Source of the DNA: Christiangramia portivictoriae DSM 23547
Lineage (GTDB): Bacteria > Bacteroidota > Bacteroidia > Flavobacteriales > Flavobacteriaceae
Assembly (NCBI RefSeq): GCF_000423045.1
Contig: NZ_AUHF01000008.1
Span: 1 to 64,000, forward strand
Direction of reading: 5' to 3'
Length of the DNA stretch: 64,000 bases
Shown here: piece after piece, positions 46,488 through 55,421 of the stretch
How positions within the stretch are numbered: position 1 is the first letter of the stretch
Layout of the letters: the number at the start of each line of letters is the position of its first letter
Notes under the pieces: generated by a model
Seen by the model: only the letters and a program-made list of their open reading frames with translations
What the model was told of the DNA's origin: nothing
Database searches by the model: none
Position numbers and translations under genes: made by a program

Positions 46488-47762
46488 ATGGCTGTAGATT
46501 TACTACTAGGTCTTCAATGGGGTGACGAAGGAAAAGGCAAAATTGTCGACGTTCTTACCTCCAAATACGATATTATTGCCAGATTTCAGGGTGGTCCAAA
46601 CGCGGGTCATACTTTGGAATTTGATGGGCAAAAACATGTTTTACATACCATACCCTCGGGTATATTTCATGATGACAGCATTAACCTGGTTGGAAATGGT
46701 GTTGTTATTGATCCAGTGATCTTTAAAAAAGAACTGGATAATCTGGCTAAGCATGGAATAGATTACAAGTCTAAACTACTAATTTCCAGAAAAGCGCATT
46801 TAATCCTTCCTACCCATAGATTGCTGGACGCTGCTTCTGAAGCTTCAAAAGGCAAAGCTAAAATTGGTTCTACTTTAAAAGGAATTGGTCCAACGTATAT
46901 GGATAAAACAGGTAGAAATGGGTTACGTGTAGGAGATCTGGAAATGGCAGACTGGCAGGATCGTTATCGAGCACTTGCAGATAAGCATGAGAAGATGATC
47001 GCATTTTACGATGTGGATGTGCAGTATGATCTTAAGGAACTTGAAAAAGAATTCCGCACAGCAGTTGAGACGCTGAAAGAACTTACCTTCATAGATAGTG
47101 AGGATTACCTTCACAAATCCATGAAAAATAGAAAGTCCATCCTTGCAGAAGGTGCACAGGGATCACTACTTGACATTGATTTTGGAACATATCCATTCGT
47201 AACCTCTTCGAATACTACTGCGGCTGGTGCATGTACCGGGCTTGGAGTAGCTCCACGTGAGATTGGGGAAGCATTTGGAATTTTTAAGGCCTACACCACA
47301 AGAGTTGGTAGTGGCCCATTCCCTACCGAGCTTTTTGATGAAACCGGAGAAAAAATGGGACGTATAGGTAATGAATTTGGAGCCACTACAGGACGTAAAA
47401 GAAGATGTGGCTGGTTAGATCTGGTTGCATTGAAATATGCGGTGCAGGTAAATGGGATCACTCAATTGATCATGATGAAGGGAGATGTACTTAGCGGTTT
47501 TGAAACCTTAAAAGTATGTACTGCTTATAAATATAAAGGTGAAACCATAGATCATCTTCCATTCAACATTGAGCCTGAAAATCTGGAACCGGTTTATACT
47601 GAAATGAAAGGCTGGAAAGAAGATCTTACCAAAATGACCAGTGCAAGTACGCTTCCAAAGGAGTTCAACGAATACGTTGAATATCTGGAACGTGAACTGG
47701 AAACACCAATAACAATCGTTTCTGTAGGACCAGATAGAAGCCAGACAATTGAAAGAAGCTAA
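46488..47762 (+). CDS. purA: Adenylosuccinate synthase
   Basis: PurA joins IMP and aspartate with GTP, the first committed step to AMP. The 424-residue protein has the P-loop-like opening QWGDEGKGKIVD near 10-21 with catalytic Asp13, GGPNAGHT near 35 with catalytic His41, STLKGIGPTYMDKTGR near 125, EGAQGSLLDIDFGTYPFVTSSN near 221 and TTGRKRRCGW near 302. All family motifs and the usual length are present. A strong terminator follows. Confidence 0.97.
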   Translation: MAVDLLLGLQWGDEGKGKIVDVLTSKYDIIARFQGGPNAGHTLEFDGQKHVLHTIPSGIFHDDSINLVGNGVVIDPVIFKKELDNLAKHGIDYKSKLLISRKAHLILPTHRLLDAASEASKGKAKIGSTLKGIGPTYMDKTGRNGLRVGDLEMADWQDRYRALADKHEKMIAFYDVDVQYDLKELEKEFRTAVETLKELTFIDSEDYLHKSMKNRKSILAEGAQGSLLDIDFGTYPFVTSSNTTAAGACTGLGVAPREIGEAFGIFKAYTTRVGSGPFPTELFDETGEKMGRIGNEFGATTGRKRRCGWLDLVALKYAVQVNGITQLIMMKGDVLSGFETLKVCTAYKYKGETIDHLPFNIEPENLEPVYTEMKGWKEDLTKMTSASTLPKEFNEYVEYLERELETPITIVSVGPDRSQTIERS

Positions 47763-47787
47763 TAATTTGCTAAGTAAGATATATAAA

Positions 47788-47815
47788 AGAGCCCCGAACA
47801 GGGGCTTTTTTTTTT
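47788..47815 (+). terminator. Terminator after purA
   Basis: AGCCCC and GGGGCT enclose GAACA and run into a long T tract. Confidence 0.9.
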
Positions 47816-48003
47816 ACTGAAACTCAAAAGGAAGCATGCTTATTACGCCGAATTTTAATGAATCATATAGGTAATACATTTACTATAACTGGCTCAGAAT
47901 TTAATTCTTTTCACGGAGCATGATGGTACAGAACATCTATTCCGAGAAAATTATATTAGACACTTAATTTTCAATGGTAAGTAATCTTAATTCCAATGCT
48001 TAA
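47816..48003. other. Intergenic stretch without recognised genes
   Basis: This gap lies between two terminators that point toward each other. It is AT-rich and shows no convincing open frame, tRNA or promoter element. A small RNA is possible but nothing supports one. Confidence 0.4.
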
Positions 48004-48032
48004 ATAAAAAAAGCCCCAAAATTGAGGCTTTA
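48004..48032 (-). terminator. Terminator of the ferritin-like gene pair
   Basis: On the minus strand AAGCCTC pairs with GGGGCTT (one T-G pair) around AATTTT, followed by a T run, 24 bases after the stop. Confidence 0.82.
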
Positions 48033-48055
48033 ATATACTATGTTGTTGAGTTAGC

Positions 48056-48919
48056 TTAGCTATCAGAGTCGGAATCTGAATCATCAGATACGATAAATAA
48101 ACTAGCAATAGCAGTTGCAGTTTCTGCGGTGATAGGCTCATCAAAAGCCTGGGTAACCGCTTCAGTAACATCTCCTACAATAGGATTTGCAAAATCAAGT
48201 GTAGTAACATCTACTCCACCCTGCATTACATTTTCTTCACCATCATAAACTGGCTGAGTAGCTTCTGGCATTCCATCACCTCTCATACTTCCAGTAATCC
48301 AACCTTCAAGACCTCGAATTCTTCTAATTTCAGAAGCATGACGAGCCTCTACAGAGTGAATTTGTAGCGCAGGCTCCAGGAATGCGGTTCCCATAAGGTT
48401 GCCAGCCTGTCCTTTGTAAGCTCTTACCCCAGTATCCTCGAAAGCCTGGGCCAAAGCTAATAATTGTGCGTAAGCAGTATCCTGACCAATCCCGTTATCA
48501 TTGAATGGATCAAAAGCGCCACCGGCTGTAAAGTCAAAATTTGGCATAGATACCGGAGTTGCTCCCGCACCTTCTAATCCAGCTTTCAAGAACTCTACGT
48601 GTGCATCCTCATGCTTATAAATCTGCATGTATACGGTTTCTGGTCTTCCAGATGGAAGAACTCCAGAATCAAGTGCTAATCTGTAAAATTCAGCTTCTAA
48701 ATATTCTAAAGTTAAAGCAAGTTGCAGAGCATCTACAGCAGCATTCCCGCTGTCCTGAAACATCGCGTTTGCTTTAGTGCTTGCTAATCCAAAAGGTACT
48801 GCAGCCATAGCGGCTTTTTTTCCAAATGAACCAAGAGTAGAGAACATTTCGCGCCTCGAACTCGATTTGGTAGTCAATTTTTCAGATGAAAATTCATCTA
48901 ATAATTTTATAATACTCAT
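48056..48919 (-). CDS. Exported ferritin-like domain protein (Ferritin_2 type), Tat-like signal
   Basis: This 287-residue protein has a twin-arginine-like leader (SSRREMFSTLGSF, then KKAAMAAVPFGLAST) and a four-helix ferritin-like domain. The likely di-metal ligands are in LEYLEAEFYRLAL near 72, YKHEDAHVEFLKAG near 103, AQAFEDTGVRAYKG near 160 and HSVEARHASEIR near 184. The tail after 255 ends in a (DS) repeat. The family's function is unsettled; oxidation of metals or protection from peroxide is suspected. A second member follows the same strand 25 bases upstream, so both form an operon. Confidence 0.86.
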   Translation of the reverse strand: MSIIKLLDEFSSEKLTTKSSSRREMFSTLGSFGKKAAMAAVPFGLASTKANAMFQDSGNAAVDALQLALTLEYLEAEFYRLALDSGVLPSGRPETVYMQIYKHEDAHVEFLKAGLEGAGATPVSMPNFDFTAGGAFDPFNDNGIGQDTAYAQLLALAQAFEDTGVRAYKGQAGNLMGTAFLEPALQIHSVEARHASEIRRIRGLEGWITGSMRGDGMPEATQPVYDGEENVMQGGVDVTTLDFANPIVGDVTEAVTQAFDEPITAETATAIASLFIVSDDSDSDSDS

Positions 48920-48944
48920 AATTTTTCTTTTTAGATGTTAGTGT

Positions 48945-49742
48945 TTAGGATCCTGTATTTGGCTCTGGAAGGTTATCTGCTGTAAAGTCTGTTACAATAA
49001 ATCCTCCAGCGATTTCAAATACTTCAGATGGATCGTACGCTAGATCTAATCCATTCTCATCAATAATATCATCTCCGGCAAAATCTGCAGAATCTGGGTT
49101 CAATAGGGATCTAATCGCCGAAGCGTGACGTGCTTCAACAGAAACGATTTTACCTGCTAATGTTAGGTAAGTTGCATCTGCAATTCTATCTCCTGCTCCG
49201 TTATATGCTCCAACACCTGTGTCCTCAAGAGCCATTGCTGTTTGAAGAACAGAGTCTCTACTACTAAAGTCAATAGAAGAAACATCGAATTCAAGATCTG
49301 GTAGTGTATTCTCTTCTCCAGCCGCTGCTGTAATCGCTGCTTTAAAGAAGTCACGGTGGATTACCTCATGATTATAAAGATCATCCATTATATTTTTTTC
49401 TTCATCACTAGCACCAGCATAGTAATCACCTTCTCTTACTGCTGCATAGAATGCTGCTTCAAGTTGTTCAAGTGCATAAGCGTAGTTCAATATTCCCACA
49501 TCTCCACTTCCAAGGTCAAATACTGCATCAACTGGTGGATCTACTGGGTCTGGATCTACTGGATCTGGTCCACCTACATCCCCACCAGGGTTAAATAAAT
49601 CGTCGTCGCTACATCCGTACAATAAAAAGCTGGAACCGGCTATACCAAGACCACCTAATTTAATGAACTTCCTTCGCGAATTTTTGTTCGAATTTTTAGG
49701 TGATGCATCTAGTACATCAACCTTCACTAAGGGTTTTTTCAT
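48945..49742 (-). CDS. Exported ferritin-like lipoprotein, Tat signal
   Basis: This 265-residue protein has a textbook twin-arginine motif, NSRRKFIKLGGLGIAG, followed by a lipobox (SFLLYGC), so it should be exported folded and lipid-anchored. A Pro/Asp-rich linker (PVDPDPVDPP) leads to a ferritin-like four-helix domain: LEQLEAAFYAAV near 92, YNHEVIHRDFFKAA near 123, MALEDTGVGAYNG near 170 and VSVEARHASAIRS near 203 hold the likely metal ligands. It is the first gene of the pair. Folded export fits a protein that takes up its metal in the cytoplasm. Confidence 0.87.
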   Translation of the reverse strand: MKKPLVKVDVLDASPKNSNKNSRRKFIKLGGLGIAGSSFLLYGCSDDDLFNPGGDVGGPDPVDPDPVDPPVDAVFDLGSGDVGILNYAYALEQLEAAFYAAVREGDYYAGASDEEKNIMDDLYNHEVIHRDFFKAAITAAAGEENTLPDLEFDVSSIDFSSRDSVLQTAMALEDTGVGAYNGAGDRIADATYLTLAGKIVSVEARHASAIRSLLNPDSADFAGDDIIDENGLDLAYDPSEVFEIAGGFIVTDFTADNLPEPNTGS

Positions 49743-49946
49743 GATTAAAATTTTAGTTTCTATGGAAACTTACGAATGGAAAGGCAATTCAGTTTTAATT
49801 GAATCGTTAAGGTTGTCTTAAAACCCGGTAATTTTAGATTACTTTAAGGTTTCAGCCCTTATTCAGTCTTTATTTTAATTATTTATTGGCATATCGAAAA
49901 TGATATCTCGCGTTCATATCCATCAAACAGGCATTCAAAAATTGAG

Positions 49947-49954
49947 TACTTTTG
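49947..49954 (+). promoter_or_regulatory. -7-like element at the start of the OstA-like gene
   Basis: TACTTTTG matches TAnnTTTG but includes the TTG at 49952 that is the farthest upstream possible start codon. If this is the true promoter, translation must begin downstream, for instance at TTG 49970. Confidence 0.45.
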
Positions 49955-51760
49955 AAAAAAATTATTGCATTGCGAAACATCTTTAGCGTACTTCTTTGCG
50001 TGATCTTCTTTCAACCAGGAAAGGCGCAAAATAGTCAGGAAATCAACTACGAATCTGACAGAACTTTAAAAAATGAAGCCAGGTATCCCGGTGCTTTGAT
50101 TTTAAGCAAAATCGATAATCAGGTTTACTTTGATCATGATGGTATAGAAGTTTGGTGTGATAACGCCGTATTTTACAAAGAAGCTAATTTCTTTAAAGCT
50201 TATGGTAATATAAGAATGCAGCAGGGTGACAGTGTAAGCATGACCAGTAACTATGCTGAATATAATGGTGATACTGAATTTGCTTTCGCCAGCGGGAAGG
50301 TCCTTATGAAAAGACCTCAAACCACTTTAGAAACCGACAGTTTGTTTTTCGACAGATTAAAGCAGGAAGCATATTACAGAAGTGGTGGTAAGGTTCGGGA
50401 TACTGCGAGTGTCCTTACCAGTAGAATTGGCCGCTATTATATGGAACAAAACAAGTACAGCTTTGTGGATCAAGTCGTGGTAACAAATCCTGAATACACC
50501 ATAAATTCTGAACAGCTCGATTTCTATTCTGAAACCGGTTACGCGTACTTATATGGTCCTTCCACGATCAAAAGCGAAACCAGCACCGTTTACTGCGAAC
50601 GTGGGTTTTATGACACCAGGGCAGATAATGGCTATTTTGTAAAGAATTCCAGGATAGATTATGAGAATCGTATTTTAAAAGGAGACAGTCTTTACTTTGA
50701 TCGTAAAACCAGTTTTGCTTCAGCAACCAACAACATTCAGGTTATAGATACCATCAACTCCAGCAAGGTAACCGGTCATTATGCTGAAGTTTATAGAGAT
50801 AAAGATTCTGTTTTTATTACTAAAAGAGCCCTGGCGGCAAGTTTACAGGAAAGGGACACTTTATTTATTCATAGTGATACTATAATGATCACTGGAAAAC
50901 CCGATCACAGAATCGTACGTGGTTTTTACGATGTTCGAATGTTCAAGGAAGATCAAACCGGTGAGAACCCTATGAGTGGCCGGAGTGATTCCATCTTTTC
51001 AGATCAGCAAAGCGGACTCTCGAAACTTATCAATTTGAAACGTTTTGGTGATAAGAAGCCGATCCTATGGTCTGGCCTAAATCAAATGACCGGGGATAGT
51101 ATTCATCTTCAGTCAAATCCTAAAACTGAACAGCTGGATAGCTTACTCGTATTTGATAATGCTTTTTTAATTCAGAAAGACACCATAGAAGGATATAATC
51201 AACTAAAGGGTAAAATCCTTACCGGGTATTTTGAAGAAAACCAGTTACGCGAAGTTATAATAGACAAAAATACAGAGACGCTGAATTATTTGAGAAATGA
51301 TGAAGGCGCCCTGATCTCCATCAACAAAACACTGGCCAGCTACATACGAATCCTTTTTCAGGATCAACAGATCGAATTCATAGATTATTTAAATGCCGTG
51401 CAGGGCAAAATGCCTCCGGAAGATGAAGTTCCTCAAAACCAAAGGACACTTGCGGGCTTTAACTGGCGAGGTGATGAAAAAATTACTTCCAGGGAAGATT
51501 TATTCGCAGGAAAGCCTTTACCCGAACTTACTAAAATTAAAGGTATCGAAATGCCTGAAGCTCCCGAGGACTTTTTTGATGAACGAGAAGAAGACGATCT
51601 TCTGCTCAACCAGAATTCCAGGCTTAAACCTGATATTTTGCAAAACAGGGCACAGGATTCATTAAAATACAAAAATGAGAAGATTCAGGATTCAGTCAAA
51701 AATCTGATAGAACAAGCAGAAAAACCAGTTAAGGATACACTGACAGAGAAACAGGAATGA
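49952..51760 (+). CDS. OstA-like (LptA/LptD N-terminal) periplasmic protein
   Basis: This 602-residue protein resembles the OstA/LptA jelly-roll that forms the periplasmic bridge for lipopolysaccharide transport. It has a signal peptide (NIFSVLLCVIFFQPGKAQ) and repeated beta strands such as ALILSKIDNQVYFDHDGIEVWCDNA, YGNIRMQQGDSVSMTSNYAEYNG and KGDSLYFDRKTSFASA. The protein is much longer than LptA and may extend the bridge. The start is TTG at 49952 or TTG at 49970; both leave the signal intact, and the second is preferred if the nearby promoter element is real. It overlaps the aminotransferase gene by 4 bases (ATGA). Confidence 0.86.
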   Translation: MKKIIALRNIFSVLLCVIFFQPGKAQNSQEINYESDRTLKNEARYPGALILSKIDNQVYFDHDGIEVWCDNAVFYKEANFFKAYGNIRMQQGDSVSMTSNYAEYNGDTEFAFASGKVLMKRPQTTLETDSLFFDRLKQEAYYRSGGKVRDTASVLTSRIGRYYMEQNKYSFVDQVVVTNPEYTINSEQLDFYSETGYAYLYGPSTIKSETSTVYCERGFYDTRADNGYFVKNSRIDYENRILKGDSLYFDRKTSFASATNNIQVIDTINSSKVTGHYAEVYRDKDSVFITKRALAASLQERDTLFIHSDTIMITGKPDHRIVRGFYDVRMFKEDQTGENPMSGRSDSIFSDQQSGLSKLINLKRFGDKKPILWSGLNQMTGDSIHLQSNPKTEQLDSLLVFDNAFLIQKDTIEGYNQLKGKILTGYFEENQLREVIIDKNTETLNYLRNDEGALISINKTLASYIRILFQDQQIEFIDYLNAVQGKMPPEDEVPQNQRTLAGFNWRGDEKITSREDLFAGKPLPELTKIKGIEMPEAPEDFFDEREEDDLLLNQNSRLKPDILQNRAQDSLKYKNEKIQDSVKNLIEQAEKPVKDTLTEKQE

Positions 51761-52953
51761 AAGATGATTTTTTAAAATTTCAAGCGCAAACTACTCCTCA
51801 CCCATTGGCACTGGAGGTAGAAAGTGCCGAAGGATGTTATATTAAAACCAGTGATAACAAGGATTATCTTGATTTTGTTGCGGGAGTTTCAGCCTGTACT
51901 CTTGGTCATTCTCATCCTGCCGTGATCAAAGCCATTAAGAATCAGGCAGAGAAATACCTGCATGTCATGGTTTATGGCGAATACGCTCAGGCTCCTGCAG
52001 TAGAACTCAGTAAACTGCTAGCTGAGAATCTCCCAGGTTCTCTTTCCAAGACCTATCTGGTTAACAGCGGGACAGAAGCGATAGAAGGAGCTTTAAAACT
52101 AGCCAGGAGAGCTACGGGTAAAACTGGAATCATCGCAGCAAAAAGCGCCTACCATGGAAATACCATGGGCTCTCTGAGCCTGATGGATTTTGAAGAACGT
52201 GTACAGGTTTTTAAACCCTTGATTGGTGATGTATCTTTTATTGAATTTAATTCTACTGATGACCTTTTAAACATTAACGAGGGAACTGCCTGTGTTATTC
52301 TGGAAACCATACAGGGTGGAGCCGGATTTATCGAGCCTGACAAGGATTATCTTCGGAAAGTGAAAAGACGATGTGAAGAAACCGGTGCTTTGTTGATACT
52401 GGATGAAATTCAGCCTGGCTTTGGCAGGACCGGAAAATTATTCGGGTTTCAGAATTATGACATCGTTCCCGACATCGTCGTGATGGGGAAAGGTATGGGT
52501 GGCGGATTGCCAATTGGTGCCTTTACAGCTTCAGAAGAGGTTATGGACCTATTGATGGATAACCCAAAAATGGGACATATCACTACTTTTGGAGGCAATC
52601 CATTAATTGCTTCCGCGGCACTGGCTACTCTCAAGGAGCTTTTGAGCACTAGTCTTATTGCTGAAACCATAGAGAAAGAACAGCTCTTCAGAAAACATTT
52701 ACAACACCCGCTCATTGAAGAAGTTAGAGGTAAAGGTTTGATGCTGGCGATCATCATGAAGTCTGCCGAAATTGCAGACCAGCTGGTGCTGAGAGCAAAG
52801 GACCGACAGTTAATTCTATTCTGGTTATTGTTCGAAAAACGAGCTGTGAGGATTACTCCGCCGCTAACAATATCTTCTGAAGAAATTGTGAAAGGATGTG
52901 GCATTATTGTTGACATACTGGAAGAGTTGAAAAGTCATATGGGAGGCTGTTAA
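51757..52953 (+). CDS. Class III aminotransferase (acetylornithine/ornithine type)
   Basis: This 398-residue PLP enzyme moves an amino group between an omega-amino acid and a keto acid. It has NSGTEAIEGALKLARR near 105, SAYHGNTMGSLS near 128, ILDEIQPGFGRTGKLF near 213 and the PLP Lys in VMGKGMGGGLPIGAF near 243. HITTFGGNPL near 271 is also typical. It is annotated in relatives as aspartate aminotransferase family. No arginine or lysine genes flank it, so the substrate is open. It overlaps the OstA-like gene, a pairing I recall from flavobacterial genomes. Confidence 0.9.
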   Translation: MKDDFLKFQAQTTPHPLALEVESAEGCYIKTSDNKDYLDFVAGVSACTLGHSHPAVIKAIKNQAEKYLHVMVYGEYAQAPAVELSKLLAENLPGSLSKTYLVNSGTEAIEGALKLARRATGKTGIIAAKSAYHGNTMGSLSLMDFEERVQVFKPLIGDVSFIEFNSTDDLLNINEGTACVILETIQGGAGFIEPDKDYLRKVKRRCEETGALLILDEIQPGFGRTGKLFGFQNYDIVPDIVVMGKGMGGGLPIGAFTASEEVMDLLMDNPKMGHITTFGGNPLIASAALATLKELLSTSLIAETIEKEQLFRKHLQHPLIEEVRGKGLMLAIIMKSAEIADQLVLRAKDRQLILFWLLFEKRAVRITPPLTISSEEIVKGCGIIVDILEELKSHMGGC

Positions 52954-53045
52954 TTAATTTGTTAACAACAATGCAGCCTCGCGCAGGTATTGCTCTTATT
53001 CCTTTTTAACTTTAATAACAGTAGAAATCCCATAATCACTCCCTT

Positions 53046-54443
53046 ATGCAGTTGAGCCATAACGAAGAAGATAATTTCTCTCTCGATCGCTTCGAATCCA
53101 TGTTAAAGACAAATGACGTGCTTTTCTTTGATTCGAATGAATTTGAGAATATCATCAACCATTACATGGAGAATGGTAAGATCGCTCTTGCTAAAAAGGC
53201 GGTGAAAATGGGTCTTGCCCAACATCCAACTTCAGTAAACCTTCGATTATACAAAGTTGAGATCCTGGTTTTTGAAGACAAGCTGGATCTTGCAGACAGT
53301 ATTCTTAATGAACTTAAGAATCTTGAAGCTTCCAATGAGGAGATCTATATTCAAAAGGCTCAGATCTATTCCAAACGAGATATGCATGCTGAAGCCATCA
53401 CCATGCTGGAAGCAGCCCTGGAAATCACTCTGGAAGATGCTGAAATTTTTTCTCTTATTGGAATGGAGTATCTGTTTCTGGAAGATTTCGAGAACGCAAA
53501 ATATAGTTTCATGAAATGCCTTGAGGCAGATGATGAAGATTACTCCGCACTTTACAATATCATGTACTGCTTTGATTTTCTTGAACAAAAAGAGGAGGCG
53601 ATCGAGTATCTGAATCTTTACCTGAACAAGCATCCTTATTGCGAAGTAGCCTGGCACCAGGTGGGTAAACAGTATTTTGACCTGAAGAACTACACCAAAG
53701 CTTTGGCAGCATTCGATTTTGCCATCATTAGCGATGACAGGTTTGTGGGAGCTTACCTGGAGAAAGGAAAAGTTCTTGAGAAATTGAAGCGTTATAATGA
53801 AGCTATTGAGAATTACAATATCACCCTGGAACTGGATGATCCTACATCATTTGCCTATTTTAGAATTGGGAAATGCTTTGAGAAACTTGGTTGTGATGAC
53901 TTCGCGATCAAAAATTATGAGCAAACTGTTCACGAAGATCCATTGCTTGATAAAGGCTGGATTGCGATTACCGACTTTTATATCAAAAAACGGAACTATC
54001 CAAAAGCGCTATATTATATCAACAAGGCGATCAATATCGATGAGGAAAATGTGCTGTACTGGAAACGATATGCAAAGATCAACAGTAGACTGAATTTCCC
54101 TGAAGAAGCTGAACAAGGCTATAAGAAAAGTCTGGAGTTGGGAAATTATGAGCTGGAAACCTGGATTAGAAGATGTGATATTTTAATAGGGCTGGGAGAA
54201 TATGAAACTGCGATCACGAGCATGACACAGGCTCTGGAATTTTACCCGGGAACTGCGGAAGTGGAATATCGTCTTGCCGGTTTATATTTTAACACAAATA
54301 ATGGTGACAAAGGCTATTTTCACCTGAACAATGCGCTTAAGACCGATTCAGAATACTACATTATCATCGAAGAACTTTTTCCAAATATTTTCGAGCGAAA
54401 AAGCATTAAGCAAATTATAAATTCGTTCGTGAAGCTCTCTTAG
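53046..54443 (+). CDS. Tetratricopeptide-repeat protein
   Basis: This 465-residue protein has no signal peptide or membrane helix and is built almost wholly of TPR units (about 10), for example NEEIYIQKAQIYSKRDMHAEAI, EDYSALYNIMYCFDFLEQKEEAI, VGAYLEKGKVLEKLKRYNEAI and VLYWKRYAKINSRLNFPEEAE. It is probably a cytoplasmic adaptor, with partners unknown. A TAACTTTA element at 53007-53014 may be its promoter. The DUF368 genes follow after a 39-base gap that holds another -7 element. Confidence 0.85.
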   Translation: MQLSHNEEDNFSLDRFESMLKTNDVLFFDSNEFENIINHYMENGKIALAKKAVKMGLAQHPTSVNLRLYKVEILVFEDKLDLADSILNELKNLEASNEEIYIQKAQIYSKRDMHAEAITMLEAALEITLEDAEIFSLIGMEYLFLEDFENAKYSFMKCLEADDEDYSALYNIMYCFDFLEQKEEAIEYLNLYLNKHPYCEVAWHQVGKQYFDLKNYTKALAAFDFAIISDDRFVGAYLEKGKVLEKLKRYNEAIENYNITLELDDPTSFAYFRIGKCFEKLGCDDFAIKNYEQTVHEDPLLDKGWIAITDFYIKKRNYPKALYYINKAINIDEENVLYWKRYAKINSRLNFPEEAEQGYKKSLELGNYELETWIRRCDILIGLGEYETAITSMTQALEFYPGTAEVEYRLAGLYFNTNNGDKGYFHLNNALKTDSEYYIIIEELFPNIFERKSIKQIINSFVKLS

Positions 54444-54482
54444 TAATTTTGCTAACTTTGGGCAAAATCATAAAATTCTAAG

Positions 54483-55421
54483 ATGCAGCGCAGTTTAGTG
54501 GACTATCTAAAGATTAGCCTCAAAGGTATGGCTATGGGAGCCGCAGATGTTGTTCCCGGTGTCTCCGGAGGAACTATCGCTTTTATATCAGGTATTTATG
54601 AAGAATTGATCACCACTATTAGCGGTGTGAATCTCGGGCTACTGTCAACCTGGAAGTCTGATGGTTTTAAAGCCATGTGGAAAGAACTCAATGGTAATTT
54701 TATTTTGGCTCTTTTCGCAGGTATCCTGGTAAGCGTTTTTAGTGTGATGCGTCTGGCGAATTACCTGCTCGAAAACCACCCGGTTCTCATCTGGTCCTTT
54801 TTCTTCGGATTGGTGATAGCGAGCATCTGGTTTGTAGGAAAACAAATTCCCAGGTGGAACTGGAAAATTTTTGCCGCGCTTCTAGCCGGTGCTGCTGTTG
54901 CCTTTTATATCGTTAGCCTTCCTCCCCTGTCAGCCAGCAATTCCTATTTGTTTTTATTTTTTGCTGGAGCAGTTGCTGTTTGTGCGATGATCCTTCCCGG
55001 AATTTCAGGAGCGTTTATTCTGGTTTTGCTGGGTGCGTATAAATCCATTACCGAAGCGGCTCACGACTTTGACCTTAAGACCATAGGGATTGTAGGTGTT
55101 GGAGCTGTATTTGGCCTGCTTACATTTTCCAAGATCTTGAAATGGCTGTTTGTGCATTACAGCAGTATCACTCTTGCAGTTTTAACCGGATTTATTGCTG
55201 GTTCACTGAATAAGATCTGGCCCTGGAAAGAAACATTGGAAACGGCGATGTATGGAGATAAAGAGGTCGTTCTGAAGGAAGCTTCAGTCCTGCCCTGGAA
55301 TTTTGACGGTGATCCACAAACAGTATGGTCGGTAGTATTGATGCTGGCCGGATTCTTCCTTATACTAGGTTTGGAAATACTGGCAGGCAACAAACCCGAA
55401 AATGCCAATGCAGCAGACTAG
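54483..55421 (+). CDS. DUF368 membrane protein, PopT-like lipid-carrier transporter
   Basis: This 312-residue polytopic protein has the DUF368 hallmark GMAMGAADVVPGVSGGTIAFISG at 15-37 and its second copy, MILPGISGAFILVLLGAY near 165, which point to an inverted two-fold repeat. DUF368 members (PopT) have been shown to return undecaprenyl phosphate across the cytoplasmic membrane, recycling the carrier for peptidoglycan and glycan building. A TAACTTTG element ends 22 bases before the start. The next gene is a paralogue and overlaps by 20 bases. Confidence 0.9.
   Translation: MQRSLVDYLKISLKGMAMGAADVVPGVSGGTIAFISGIYEELITTISGVNLGLLSTWKSDGFKAMWKELNGNFILALFAGILVSVFSVMRLANYLLENHPVLIWSFFFGLVIASIWFVGKQIPRWNWKIFAALLAGAAVAFYIVSLPPLSASNSYLFLFFAGAVAVCAMILPGISGAFILVLLGAYKSITEAAHDFDLKTIGIVGVGAVFGLLTFSKILKWLFVHYSSITLAVLTGFIAGSLNKIWPWKETLETAMYGDKEVVLKEASVLPWNFDGDPQTVWSVVLMLAGFFLILGLEILAGNKPENANAAD

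Noticed and set aside
47816-48003. Small RNA gene between the purA and ferritin terminators
   Set aside because: There is no promoter element, and both hairpins are explained as terminators of flanking genes.
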